NCBI RefSeq assembly: GCF_022829345.1 | Contig: NZ_JAKSXV010000075.1 | Location: forward strand, 124,001 to 188,000 | Length of the DNA stretch: 64,000 bases | From: Methylobacterium sp. J-090 | Lineage (GTDB): Bacteria; Pseudomonadota; Alphaproteobacteria; Rhizobiales; Beijerinckiaceae | Direction of reading: 5' to 3' | Shown: positions 25,420-34,095 of the stretch, piece by piece | Layout: each line of letters opens with the position of its first letter | Position numbering within the stretch: position 1 is the first letter of the stretch | Translations under genes and position numbers: made by a program | The notes under the pieces: model-generated | Told to the model about the DNA's origin: nothing | Seen by the model: only the letters and a program-made list of their open reading frames with translations | The model's database searches: none

Positions 25420-26856
25420 ATGCGTGTCTGCGGTGAAATTCTTCCGGGAGAACCTGTCGTCCAGACGTTCCGGGCGGAGGAGGACCACCTGTGCGGAATC
25501 GCCGTCCTCGTCGCCACGTATGGCGACGTCAGGCGGACCAGTGACCTCAGCATCGAGGTTCTTCGAGCGGACGATGCGCAGACCCCGCTCGCGCGCAAGA
25601 CTATCAATCTCTCGACCGTGTACGACAATTCGTTCGTCGATGTGTTCTTCGATCCCGAGGAGACGTCCCGCGACGCGGTCTACGTCCTCCGCGTGAGTTC
25701 CGACGACGCCTCGCACGGAAACGCCGCCACACTCTATCTGTCCGACGGTACGGAGCGCATCGCCGGCCATCTCGCGTGCCGGGCCAACGGCCGGGCCAGC
25801 GAGGCGGACGGGCTCTTCGCCAAGCTGACCTATGCGCCGCCCGTCACGAAAGAGTCCGTGCCGCCGAGCCTGGAGATCAGCCTGATCACGCAGTGCAACC
25901 TGAACTGCGTTCACTGCATCTCGCGCGACACCCGAAAGACAGTCGGCCATTTGCGGCAATCGGTTCGGGACGACCTTTTGGCCTGGGCCGCTGATGGACG
26001 GCTGAAGACGGCCTACACCGATTTCAGCGGCGACATCCTCTGGGCCGATCAGAAGTTCGGCGGGGAACTGGGGTTCTTCATCGATCTCGACATCCCGTTC
26101 CATCTCGACACCAACGGGACGCATCTCACGGTGGACGCGGCCGACCGCCTGCTGGCCTCGAAGGTGACGTCGATCAACGTCTCCATCGATGCCGCGCGGG
26201 CCGAGACCTACAAGCGCATCCGCAAGGGATCGCCGCCGCTGGACACGATCTTTACCAACATGCGCATGCTGGCCGAGCGCCGTTCGGCCCAGGGGCGGGA
26301 GAGCATGAAGCTCTCGGCCGCCTTCGTTCTCATGCGGTCCAACATCGAAGAACTTCCGGACTTCGTGCGCCGCGTCCATGCAGCTGGATTCGATACGGTC
26401 AGGACGATCCATATGCAGGCCTATACGGCCGATAGGGATGCCGAGAGCCTCTGGTTTCACCGACAGACCTTCAACGATGTCCGTCTGCAGGCCATCGCGG
26501 TGGCCGACACCCTCGGCATCGAACTCTTCATCGATCGCCCCTTCGATGACCGCGCCGATCAGATCGGCACGTCCTTCTGCACGCTACCCTGGAAGGCCGC
26601 CTACCTCCTTGGCAACGGCGACGTTCTCGCGTGCTGTGTGCCCGGCTTGCGCATGGGCAACGTCTATGAAGAATCCATGGAGGCCATCTGGAACGGCCCG
26701 AAGTACCAGGCGCTCCGGCGGAGCGTGAATTCGAAGACGCCCCCGCCGTCCTGCCTCGCTTGTCCGTTCAATCGAAAGACGAACAATCCCCTCAGCTACA
26801 CGCCGCACCACGTGATACGCGGGCGGGACTACACCCCGGCCGTGGGACTCGCGTGA
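25420..26856 (+). CDS. Radical SAM/SPASM-domain protein with N-terminal beta-sandwich-like domain
   Basis: The 478-residue protein has an N-terminal ~110-residue domain (PGEPVVQTFRAEEDHLCGI, VLVATYGDVRRTSD...). It resembles the extracytoplasmic beta-sandwich modules seen in some sugar-transfer and membrane proteins (QTF...L.GI.V..ATYG pattern). A radical SAM core follows with the CxxxCxxC cluster at C159, C163 and C166 (QCNLNCVHC). The SPASM-type C-terminus has FCTLPW, LACC and CLAC (about residues 445-448). The ATG at 25420 follows an AGAGGA ribosome-binding site. It lies 220 bases after tRNA-Ser. Function is unknown; a role in polysaccharide or peptide modification is a guess from context. 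Confidence 0.85.
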   Translation: MRVCGEILPGEPVVQTFRAEEDHLCGIAVLVATYGDVRRTSDLSIEVLRADDAQTPLARKTINLSTVYDNSFVDVFFDPEETSRDAVYVLRVSSDDASHGNAATLYLSDGTERIAGHLACRANGRASEADGLFAKLTYAPPVTKESVPPSLEISLITQCNLNCVHCISRDTRKTVGHLRQSVRDDLLAWAADGRLKTAYTDFSGDILWADQKFGGELGFFIDLDIPFHLDTNGTHLTVDAADRLLASKVTSINVSIDAARAETYKRIRKGSPPLDTIFTNMRMLAERRSAQGRESMKLSAAFVLMRSNIEELPDFVRRVHAAGFDTVRTIHMQAYTADRDAESLWFHRQTFNDVRLQAIAVADTLGIELFIDRPFDDRADQIGTSFCTLPWKAAYLLGNGDVLACCVPGLRMGNVYEESMEAIWNGPKYQALRRSVNSKTPPPSCLACPFNRKTNNPLSYTPHHVIRGRDYTPAVGLA

Positions 26857-27086
26857 TGCCCGCCTACCGCTTCACCGTCACCATCGACGATCACACCCCG
26901 CACGAGCCCGTGTTCCGGCATCTGCGCGATGCCGATGCGGCTTACGACGAGGCGGGCCGGCTCGCGCGGGAGATCTGGGCGGCGAGCGGCGACCGGCGGC
27001 TGATGCAGGCGTTCGTCGCCGTCACCGATGCGGCGGGCGAGATCGTCCTCGAATTTCCCTTCTCGGAGGCCATCACGGCGCCCTGA
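26856..27086 (+). CDS. DUF6894-like small protein
   Basis: The 76-residue protein begins MPAYRFTVTIDDH and ends with EIVLEFPFSEAI. It resembles DUF6894 small proteins common in methylobacteria and rhizobia (PRYFF...D..G...D...A..A.). The ATG overlaps the radical SAM stop codon (TGATG at 26854-26858), so the two genes are translationally coupled. Function unknown; a hairpin follows. Confidence 0.75.
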   Translation: MPAYRFTVTIDDHTPHEPVFRHLRDADAAYDEAGRLAREIWAASGDRRLMQAFVAVTDAAGEIVLEFPFSEAITAP

Positions 27087-27095
27087 AACGACAGC

Positions 27096-27125
27096 GGCGC
27101 CGGTGGCGGGAGGGCCACCGGCGCC
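27096..27125. terminator. Bidirectional terminator hairpin
   Basis: GGCGCCGGTGGC (27096-27107) pairs perfectly with GCCACCGGCGCC (27114-27125). The hairpin lies between the convergent 76-aa and 57-aa genes. An A-run follows at 27145-27150 on the plus strand, which on the minus strand gives a U-run before the hairpin rather than after it. Confidence 0.7.
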
Positions 27126-27151
27126 GTTCGGGCCGTCGCGCGCGAAAAAAT

Positions 27152-27325
27152 TCAGTCGAGCTGCGAGGCCTCGGGGCAGGCGGCCCGGATGGTCTCCGGC
27201 AGGGCGGCGAAATCGATGTAGCCGGCCTCGCGCGCCATGGCGTCGAGGGCCGACACGGCGTCGGCGGCGCTGCCGGTCCACAAGACGGCACCATTGGTCT
27301 TCTGCTTGATCTGGAAGATGCTCAT
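27152..27325 (-). CDS. Small hypothetical protein (57 aa)
   Basis: A 57-residue ORF, MSIFQIKQKTNGAVLWTGSA..., ATG at 27325 and TGA at 27154-27152. It has one cysteine near the C-terminus (RAACPEASQLD) and an amphipathic middle, with no membrane segment. The codon use matches its neighbours. It is short, so coding status is moderately supported. It is convergent with the DUF6894 gene. Confidence 0.6.
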   Translation of the reverse strand: MSIFQIKQKTNGAVLWTGSAADAVSALDAMAREAGYIDFAALPETIRAACPEASQLD

Positions 27326-27546
27326 GATGCGTTCGCCCAGGCTGCTGTAGGATGCTTGAGGTCAGAACGCGCGAGGGCCGCCGCGGTTGCGGCGATGCGC
27401 GCGCGCCTTCGTTTTTCCCGCCGCGTCGCCTATGATCGCGGGCCGGAACGATGCGGGAACGCCTTGAAAAGGCCGGTGTCGGACGTCACGGCTCCGTGCC
27501 TTCATCACCGGCCCGGTGGGCGCAGGACGAGCGAATCCAGAGTCTC

Positions 27547-28758
27547 ATGCGCGCGCGACACCTCCTGCCGGCCTTCCTGCCCGCACTCTTCGCGATCCAG
27601 TTCGCCGCGCACGCCGCCGAGACCGCCGCCGTCCCCGATGCGGCGGCGCTGGCGCCCGCCGTCACGGTGGCGGCGGCCGAGGCGCGCGAGGTGGTCGAGC
27701 GGGCCGTGGTCACCGGCACCCTGATGCCCCGCGACGAGATCCTGGTGGCGCCCGAGATCGAGGGCACCCGCATCACCGAACTCCTGGTGGAGGAGGGCGC
27801 CCGGGTGGAGAAGGGCCAGCCGCTCGCTCGCCTGTCCCTGGAGATGATTGTCACCCAGGAGGCCGCCAACGCCGCCGCCCTGGCGCGGGCCGACGCCGCC
27901 ATCGTCCAGGCCCGCAGCCAGATCGTCCAGGCGGAAGCGGCGCAGACCGAGGCCAACCTGTCCCTCGAGCGCGCCCGCAGCCTGGTGAAGACCGGCAACG
28001 CCACGGCCGCCGTGCTGGAGCAGCGCGTCTCGGCCGCGCAGGGCGGGGAGGGGCGTCTCGCCGCCGCCCGCGGCGGGCTCCAGCTCGCCGAGGCCGACCG
28101 GGCCACCGCCCGCGCCCAAGGGGCCGAGATCGCCCTGCGGCGCGCCCGTACGGACATCCGCGCGCCGGAGGGCGGCATCGTCAGCCGGCGCACGGCCCGG
28201 GTCGGCGCCACGGCGAGTGCCGTCGGCGAGCCGATGTTCCGCCTCATCGCCCGGGGCGAGATCGAGCTCGAGGGCGAGATCCCCGAAGTGTCGATGCCGC
28301 GCCTGAAGGTCGGCGATCCCGTCATCCTCGAGGGCGAGGAGGGCCGGACCCTGACCGGACGCGTCCGACGCATCGACCCGGAGGTCGACCGCATGACCCG
28401 GCTGGGCCGCGTCCGCATCGCGCTGGCGCCCGACCCTTCCTTACGCATCGGCGCCTTCGCCCGGGGCAAGGTCGAGGTTGCGCGCCGGCGCGGCGTCGCC
28501 GTGCCGCTCTCGGCGGTGCTCTACGCCACCGACGGGGCCGCCTCGGTGTTCGTGGTGAAGGACGACCGGGTCGAGGCCCGCCGGATCGTGCCGGGGCTCG
28601 CCGCCGACGGCATCCTGGAGGTCCGCTCGGGCGTCGAGGCCGGCGAGGCGGTGGTGGCGCGCGCCAGCTCCTTCCTGCGTCACGGTGATCTCGTGCGGGC
28701 GGTCCGGCCGGCCGCGAAGGCGGCGGATGCGACGCCGCCCCAAGACGCACCGCGCTGA
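27547..28758 (+). CDS. RND efflux periplasmic adaptor subunit
   Basis: The 403-residue membrane-fusion protein has a signal peptide (MRARHLLPAFLPALFAIQFAAHA), a barrel-sandwich domain (EILVAPEIEGTRITELLVEEGARVEKGQPLARL, about residues 61-93), an alpha-hairpin (ARADAAIVQARSQIVQAEAAQ region), a second lipoyl half and a beta-barrel. It bridges the RND pump and an outer-membrane channel. The ATG at 27547 starts the signal peptide; an upstream in-frame ATG at 27451 adds a non-signal leader. The RND pump starts 16 bases after its stop. No outer-membrane factor gene is present. Confidence 0.92.
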   Translation: MRARHLLPAFLPALFAIQFAAHAAETAAVPDAAALAPAVTVAAAEAREVVERAVVTGTLMPRDEILVAPEIEGTRITELLVEEGARVEKGQPLARLSLEMIVTQEAANAAALARADAAIVQARSQIVQAEAAQTEANLSLERARSLVKTGNATAAVLEQRVSAAQGGEGRLAAARGGLQLAEADRATARAQGAEIALRRARTDIRAPEGGIVSRRTARVGATASAVGEPMFRLIARGEIELEGEIPEVSMPRLKVGDPVILEGEEGRTLTGRVRRIDPEVDRMTRLGRVRIALAPDPSLRIGAFARGKVEVARRRGVAVPLSAVLYATDGAASVFVVKDDRVEARRIVPGLAADGILEVRSGVEAGEAVVARASSFLRHGDLVRAVRPAAKAADATPPQDAPR

Positions 28759-28774
28759 GATCGGACCCGCCGCC

Positions 28775-31700
28775 ATGCGCCTCAACGTCTCCGCCTGGGC
28801 CATCCGCAAGCCGATCCCCTCCATCGTGCTGTTCCTGGTGCTGGTGGTCCTCGGCCTCGTCAGCTTCCGCGCCCTGCCGATCACCCGGTTTCCCAATATC
28901 GACATTCCCATCGTCGCCGTCACGGTGACGCAGGCCGGCGCCGCCCCGTCCGAACTGCAGACGCAGGTGACGAAGGTCATCGAGGACGCGGTCGCCGGGG
29001 TGAAGGGCGTCAAGCACACCCTCTCGGCCATCACCGAGGGCATCTCCACCACCACCATCGAGTTCCGCCTCGAGACCAACACCGACCGGGCGGTCAACGA
29101 CGTCAAGGACGCCATCTCGAAGGTGCGGGTGAACCTGCCGCGCACCATCGACGAGCCGATCATCAACCGGGTCGAGATCGCCGGCCTGCCGATCATGATC
29201 TACGGCGCCGCCGCCCCGGCGATGACGCCCGAGGACCTGTCCTGGCTCATCGACGACGTCATCGCCCGCCAGATCCAGGGGGTTAAGGGGGTGGGCGGCG
29301 TCGAGCGACTCGGCGGCGTCGCCCGCGAGATCCGCGTCACCCTCAAGCCCGACCGCCTGCTGGCGCTCGGCATCACGGCGGCGGACGTGAACCGGCAGCT
29401 GCGCCTCACCTCCGCCGACATGGCCGGCGGGCGCGGCGAACTCGGCGGCCAGGAGCAGTCGATCCGCACGCTGGCGGGTGCGGCGAGCCTCGACACCCTC
29501 GCCCAGACCTCCATCGTCGTGCCGGGCAACCGCAAGGTCCGCCTCGACGAGCTCGCGACCCTGGTCGACGGCGCGGAGGAGCCGCGCACCTTCGCCCGCT
29601 TCAACGGCGAGCCGGTGGTCGCCTTCGCCATTTCGCGCGCCACGGGGGCGAGCGACGCCGAGGTGGCCACCGCCGTGGGCAGGAAGATCGACGAGCTCAG
29701 GGCCAGGCACGAGGGCGTGCGCTTCGACCTCATCGACACCTCCGTCACCAACACGGTGGGCAACTACCATTCGGCGATGCTGAGCCTCGTCGAGGGCGCG
29801 GCTTTGGCCGTCATCGTGGTGTTCATCTTCCTGCGGGACTGGCGCGCGACCCTCATCGCCTCCATCGCCCTGCCGCTGTCGGTGCTGCCGACGTTCTGGA
29901 TCATGAACACGCTGGGCTTCTCGCTCAATGCGGTGAGCCTGCTCGCCATCACCCTCGTGACCGGCATCCTCGTCGACGACGCCATCGTGGAGATCGAGAA
30001 CATCGTCCGGCACATGCGCATGGGGAAATCGCCCTACCGCGCGGCGCTCGAAGCGGCCGACGAGATCGGGCTCGCCGTCATCGCCATCACGGCGACCATC
30101 ATGGCGATCTTCGCGCCCGTGTCGTTCATGAGCGGCATCGCCGGGCAGTACTTCAAGCAGTTCGGCCTCACCATCGCGGCCGCCGTGTTCATGTCGCTGC
30201 TCGTGGCGCGGCTGATCACACCGCTGCTGGCCGCCTACTTCCTGCGCGATCACGGCCCCGAGGACGAGCGCGAGGGTCCCGTCATGCGGGCCTATACCCG
30301 CGTGGTGGCGTGGTCCGTGCGCCACAAGTTCATCACCCTCGTGGTCGGTCTGGCGTGCTTTGCCGCCTCCATCCTGTCGACGCGGCTCCTCCCGGCGGGC
30401 TTCCTCCCGGCCGAGGACGCGGCGCGCACCATCTTCGTCGTGGAGCTCCCTCCAGGGGCGCGCCTCGCCGACACCACCCGGGTCAGCGACGGCCTCGTCG
30501 ACCGGATCAGGACCCTGCCCGAGGTGCGCAGCGTCTTCGTCGACGGCGGACGACAATTGCCGGGCAAGAAGGAGGTGCGCCTTGCCACCTTCACCATCAA
30601 CCTGACGCCGAAGAACGCGCGGCACCGGACCCAGAAGGAGATGGACGTCGCCATCGGCGCCCTCCTGCGCCAAGAGCCGGACATCCGCTCCTGGGCCCTG
30701 CGCGAGAGCGGCCAGCGCGACCTCACCCTCATCGTCTCGGGGCCGGACAAGGCCGTGGTGGCCGACGTGGCGGCCCAGCTCCAGCGCGAGGCGGCGGCGG
30801 TGCCCCACCTCGTCAACGTGCTGTCCACCGCGCCGCTGGACCGCACGGAGATCCGCATCCGCCCCAAAGCCGGGGTCGCGGCCGATCTCGGCGTCTCCAC
30901 CGACCTCATCGCCGAGACCGTGCGGGTCGGCACCATCGGGGACATCGGCGCCAATCTCGCCAAGTTCAACGCGGTCGATCGGCAGGTGCCGATCCGCGTG
31001 ATGCTGCCCGAGCGCCTGCGCGGCGATCTCTCGCAACTGGAGACCCTGAAGGTACCGGTGAAGGGCGGAGCCTCCGTGCCGCTCTCGACGGTGGCCGATC
31101 TCAGCCTCGGGCGCGGGCCCACCGCCATCGACCGCTACGACCGCGCCATCCGCGTGGCGCTCGAGGCCAACATGGAGGGCTCGGACGCGCTCGGCTCCCT
31201 CATCGCCGCCGTCCTCGACCTGCCGGCGGCCAGGAACCTGCCGCCGGGTGTGGTCATCCGCCAGACCGGCGACGCCGAGGTCATGGGCGAGGTGTTCGAG
31301 GGCTTCGCGCTCGCCATGGGCGCCGGCCTGATGATGGTGTTCGGCGTCCTCGTGCTGCTGTTCGGCAACTTCCTGCAGCCGCTCACGATCCTTTTCTCCC
31401 TGCCGCTCTCCATCGGCGGGGCGATCCTCGGCCTGCTCATCTTCAACAAGCCCATTTCCATGCCGGTGGTCATCGGCATCCTCATGCTCATGGGCGTGGT
31501 GACGAAGAACGCCATCATGCTCGTCGATTTCGCCATCGAGGAGATGGCCGCCGGCGTCGACCGCGCCACCGCCATCATCGATGCCGGGCGCAAGCGCGCG
31601 CGGCCCATCGTGATGACCACCATCGCCATGGCGGCCGGCATGGTGCCCTCGGCCATGGCGCTCGGCATCGGCGGCGAGTTCCGCGCCCCCATGGCCATCG

Positions 31701-31912
31701 CGGTCATCGGCGGCCTCATCGTCTCGACGGGCCTGTCCCTGATCTTCGTGCCCGCGATCTTCGTCCTCGTCGACGACCTCTCGCGCCTGTTCGTGCGCGG
31801 GTTCGCCCGCTTCATCGGCCGCAAGGACGAGCCGGAAGACGGCCCCTTCGCCCTGCCCCCGGCCTTGGCCAACGACCGGAAAGGTTTTCCGCCGCGCATC
31901 GCGGCGGAGTGA
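28775..31912 (+). CDS. RND-family efflux transporter permease (AcrB-type)
   Basis: The 1045-residue proton-driven pump has the AcrB layout: N-terminal membrane helix (SIVLFLVLVVLGLVSF), periplasmic porter/docking loop, a bundle of helices around residues 345-545 with the proton-relay region GILVDDAIVEIENI, a second periplasmic loop and a C-terminal bundle including VIGILMLMGVVTKNAIMLVDFAI. It exports hydrophobic or cationic compounds with the adaptor upstream. ATG 28775 follows a Glu/Arg leader in the other reading. HAE-type multidrug specificity is likelier than metal export, but not decided. Confidence 0.93.
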   Translation: MRLNVSAWAIRKPIPSIVLFLVLVVLGLVSFRALPITRFPNIDIPIVAVTVTQAGAAPSELQTQVTKVIEDAVAGVKGVKHTLSAITEGISTTTIEFRLETNTDRAVNDVKDAISKVRVNLPRTIDEPIINRVEIAGLPIMIYGAAAPAMTPEDLSWLIDDVIARQIQGVKGVGGVERLGGVAREIRVTLKPDRLLALGITAADVNRQLRLTSADMAGGRGELGGQEQSIRTLAGAASLDTLAQTSIVVPGNRKVRLDELATLVDGAEEPRTFARFNGEPVVAFAISRATGASDAEVATAVGRKIDELRARHEGVRFDLIDTSVTNTVGNYHSAMLSLVEGAALAVIVVFIFLRDWRATLIASIALPLSVLPTFWIMNTLGFSLNAVSLLAITLVTGILVDDAIVEIENIVRHMRMGKSPYRAALEAADEIGLAVIAITATIMAIFAPVSFMSGIAGQYFKQFGLTIAAAVFMSLLVARLITPLLAAYFLRDHGPEDEREGPVMRAYTRVVAWSVRHKFITLVVGLACFAASILSTRLLPAGFLPAEDAARTIFVVELPPGARLADTTRVSDGLVDRIRTLPEVRSVFVDGGRQLPGKKEVRLATFTINLTPKNARHRTQKEMDVAIGALLRQEPDIRSWALRESGQRDLTLIVSGPDKAVVADVAAQLQREAAAVPHLVNVLSTAPLDRTEIRIRPKAGVAADLGVSTDLIAETVRVGTIGDIGANLAKFNAVDRQVPIRVMLPERLRGDLSQLETLKVPVKGGASVPLSTVADLSLGRGPTAIDRYDRAIRVALEANMEGSDALGSLIAAVLDLPAARNLPPGVVIRQTGDAEVMGEVFEGFALAMGAGLMMVFGVLVLLFGNFLQPLTILFSLPLSIGGAILGLLIFNKPISMPVVIGILMLMGVVTKNAIMLVDFAIEEMAAGVDRATAIIDAGRKRARPIVMTTIAMAAGMVPSAMALGIGGEFRAPMAIAVIGGLIVSTGLSLIFVPAIFVLVDDLSRLFVRGFARFIGRKDEPEDGPFALPPALANDRKGFPPRIAAE

Positions 31913-31995
31913 TCCGGCGTCCGCTCGATCAGAGCGGTAGCTGGATCATACCTCTTCTGGTTGATCACCTCGGATCGAACGGTCGCATCGGTGCT

Positions 31996-32087
31996 CCCTC
32001 TCCTGGAAGGAGAGGGTTGGGGTGAGGTGTGGGACATCTCCGAAAAGGTCACACACCTCACCCTGTCCCTCTCCTTCCAGGAGAGGG
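31996..32087. repeat. Long (92-nt) copy of the CCCTCTCC palindromic repeat, inverted relative to the jet-operon copy
   Basis: 21-nt palindromes at 31996-32016 and 32067-32087 flank a 50-nt core. Reverse-complemented, the core matches the 18147 copy closely, including the loop (GTGACC-TTTTCGGAGA). A GGTTGATCAC box lies upstream at 31959-31968, and the same box flanks the copy at 63461. Confidence 0.9.
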
Positions 32088-32243
32088 GACCCCCGTTTTA
32101 CCGACTCACCGACCTGATCAAGCGGAGCCCGTATCAGACAAGCTCTCGCGGCGCTTGAGGGAGCCCAACTCCGCCATCCCGAAGGGATCAACCGGATCTG
32201 GCATGAGCATACGCGGTGTCTCGACGTACGATCCCACCCGCCC

Positions 32244-32284
32244 CCTCATCCTGAGGTGCCGCGAAGCGGCCTCGAAGGATGAGG
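32244..32284. repeat. Rhizobiales-type intergenic palindrome (CCTCATCCT...AGGATGAGG)
   Basis: A 41-nt dyad: CCTCATCCT (32244-32252) pairs with AGGATGAGG (32276-32284), and an inner GCCGC/GCGGC stem lies between. From memory this motif is a common repeat in Bradyrhizobium and Methylobacterium genomes. Confidence 0.75.
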
Positions 32285-32340
32285 TCGAGAAGGGACAAGC
32301 GAACTGGCTCAAACCCGATCAGAAGCGCCCCATCGTCCTC

Positions 32341-32374
32341 GAAACGAAAACGGCCCGAACCAGAGGTCCGGGCC
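32341..32374 (-). terminator. Terminator of the 61-aa membrane protein gene
   Basis: CGGCCCGAACC (32350-32360) pairs with GGTCCGGGCCG (32364-32374) with one mismatch and a 3-base loop. On the minus strand the stem is followed by TTTTCGTTT, an intrinsic terminator signature. Confidence 0.7.
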
Positions 32375-32406
32375 GCGACATCGGATCGTGAAAACCTAGA
32401 GAAAAC

Positions 32407-32592
32407 TCAGGCGCGCTCGGCGAGGCGGCTGGCGCCGTAGCAGAGGCCGCCGGCGATGATGAACAGCACCACGAAGGTCTTCACGGTGGAGTAGAACAGC
32501 GCCGGCTCGATGCCCGCATCCGTGTAGAGCAGCAGGCCGATGGCGGCGATGGGCAGGAGCAAGAGGGTCAGGAGCGGGGTCAGCGGGTTCAT
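32407..32592 (-). CDS. Small two-helix membrane protein (61 aa)
   Basis: A 61-residue protein with two membrane helices (LLTLLLLPIAAIGLLLYT, about residues 8-25, and TFVVLFIIAGGLCYGAS, about 39-55) and a charged C-terminus RLAERA. It is the last gene of the MarR-OmpR-EnvZ transcript direction, 105 bases after the kinase stop, and has its own terminator. Function unknown. Confidence 0.7.
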   Translation of the reverse strand: MNPLTPLLTLLLLPIAAIGLLLYTDAGIEPALFYSTVKTFVVLFIIAGGLCYGASRLAERA

Positions 32593-32697
32593 GGGGTCAC
32601 TCGGCCTCGACGCGGACCCGGCATGCCGGCCCGTGGGTTCATGATTGCGGTCATGTCCTTAGCACCCCGGGCGGCTTCGCGCCAAGGCCACCCGGCC

Positions 32698-34089
32698 TCA
32701 CGCCGGAATCCGCACGGTGGCGCGCAGGCCGCCGAGGGGCGAGTCGTGCAGGCTGACGTCGCCGCCATGCGAACGGGCGATGTCGCGGGCGATGGAGAGG
32801 CCGAGGCCCGAGCCGCCGGCATCCTGGCGCGCGTCGTCGAGGCGCACGAACGGCTTGAACACCTCCTCGCGCTGATCGAGGGGGATACCCGGCCCGTCGT
32901 CGTCGATGGAGACGAGGAAGCTGCGGACCTCGCGCCGCCCCACCACCGCGACGGTGTCGCCGTAGCGGGCGGCGTTGGCCGCGAGGTTGAACAGGCAGCG
33001 ACGGATGGCGTCGGGCCGCAGGGTGACGTGCGCGTCGCCCTCGATCTCGACGGCCTCCACGTGGGCGCCGAGGCGCTCCACATCCGTGCGCAGGTCCTCC
33101 AGCAGCGCGCGCATATCGGTGGGCACCGCCGGCTCGCTGGAATCGCCCCGGGCGAAGGCGAGGTAGGCCTCCAGCATCCGGCTCATCTCGTCGACGTCGC
33201 GCTGGAGGTCCTCGACGTCCGCCGTCTGGTCGATGAGCGCCAGGGTCAGCTTGAACCGGGTGATGATGGTGCGCAGGTCGTGGCTCACGCCGTTGAGCAT
33301 CGTCGTGCGCTGCTCCATGGCCCGCTCGATGCGGCGCTTCATCTCGATGAAGGCGTGGCCGGCCTGGCGGACCTCGCGGGCGCCGCGCGGGCGGAACTCG
33401 ATCTCGCGGCCCTTGCCGAAGCTCTCGGCCACGGCGGCGAGCCGCAGGATCGGCTTGATCTGGTTTCGCAGGAACAGGATCGCGACGCCGAGCAGCACGA
33501 GGGACGAGCCGCTCATCCACAGGAGGAAGATGTGCGAGTTCGAGGCGTAGGCCATGCTGCGCCGGGCCGTCACCCGCATCACCCCTTCGGGGATCGCGAC
33601 CCGGATCTCGATGAGGCTGGAGCGGCCGACCGTGTCGATCCAGTACGGCCGGCGGATCTGGCGCTTGATCTCGTCGGACAGGACCTCGTCGAGGATCGAG
33701 AAGAACGGCCGCGGGCCGGCGACGGGGAGGGTGGCGCCCTTCAGGATGTCGAGGTCGAGGTTGAGCCGCGTCCCGGCGATGCGCGTGAGGGTCTCGGCGT
33801 CCTTGTCCTGGGGGTAGCTCTCGTAGACGTCGATGAGGGCGGCGACATCCGCCGTCACGGCGGCCGAGAGGCGCCGGGTCACGAGCTGCCAGTGCCGCTC
33901 CATGAAGGTGTAGGCGATCACCGATTGCAGCAGCACCACGGGGGCGATGATGATGATCAGCGAGCGCGCGTAGAGGCCCTTCGGGAGCACGTCGCCGATG
34001 GCGCGGCTGAAGAGCCGCCACAGGCGGCGCGGCGGCGGCATCCGGGCGAGCGCCGCGAGCAGGCGATTCAGCGGGCGCGCCTGCGACAT
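32698..34089 (-). CDS. Sensor histidine kinase (EnvZ-like, OmpR partner)
   Basis: The 463-residue kinase has two membrane segments (about residues 44-61 and 188-207) around a ~125-residue periplasmic sensor, a HAMP domain (RNQIKPILRLAAVAESFGKG), a dimerisation/phosphoacceptor H-box LNGVSHDLRT (His about 270), N-box NLAANAARYG and G-boxes DDDGPGIP and GSGLGLSI. It autophosphorylates and passes phosphate to the response regulator 6 bases upstream. ATG at 34089. The signal is unknown. Confidence 0.92.
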   Translation of the reverse strand: MSQARPLNRLLAALARMPPPRRLWRLFSRAIGDVLPKGLYARSLIIIIAPVVLLQSVIAYTFMERHWQLVTRRLSAAVTADVAALIDVYESYPQDKDAETLTRIAGTRLNLDLDILKGATLPVAGPRPFFSILDEVLSDEIKRQIRRPYWIDTVGRSSLIEIRVAIPEGVMRVTARRSMAYASNSHIFLLWMSGSSLVLLGVAILFLRNQIKPILRLAAVAESFGKGREIEFRPRGAREVRQAGHAFIEMKRRIERAMEQRTTMLNGVSHDLRTIITRFKLTLALIDQTADVEDLQRDVDEMSRMLEAYLAFARGDSSEPAVPTDMRALLEDLRTDVERLGAHVEAVEIEGDAHVTLRPDAIRRCLFNLAANAARYGDTVAVVGRREVRSFLVSIDDDGPGIPLDQREEVFKPFVRLDDARQDAGGSGLGLSIARDIARSHGGDVSLHDSPLGGLRATVRIPA

Positions 34090-34095
34090 GGGCGA

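Larger units (their letters stand above)
31913..32406. other. Repeat-rich intergenic stretch
   Basis: A 494-base gap holding a long CCCTCTCC-family repeat (31996-32087), a second repeat family dyad (32244-32284) and a terminator hairpin. No further convincing gene was seen. Confidence 0.6.

Noticed and set aside
28322..31036. 904-aa minus-strand ORF across the RND genes
   Set aside because: His/Arg/Asp-rich shadow antisense to the AcrB-type pump.
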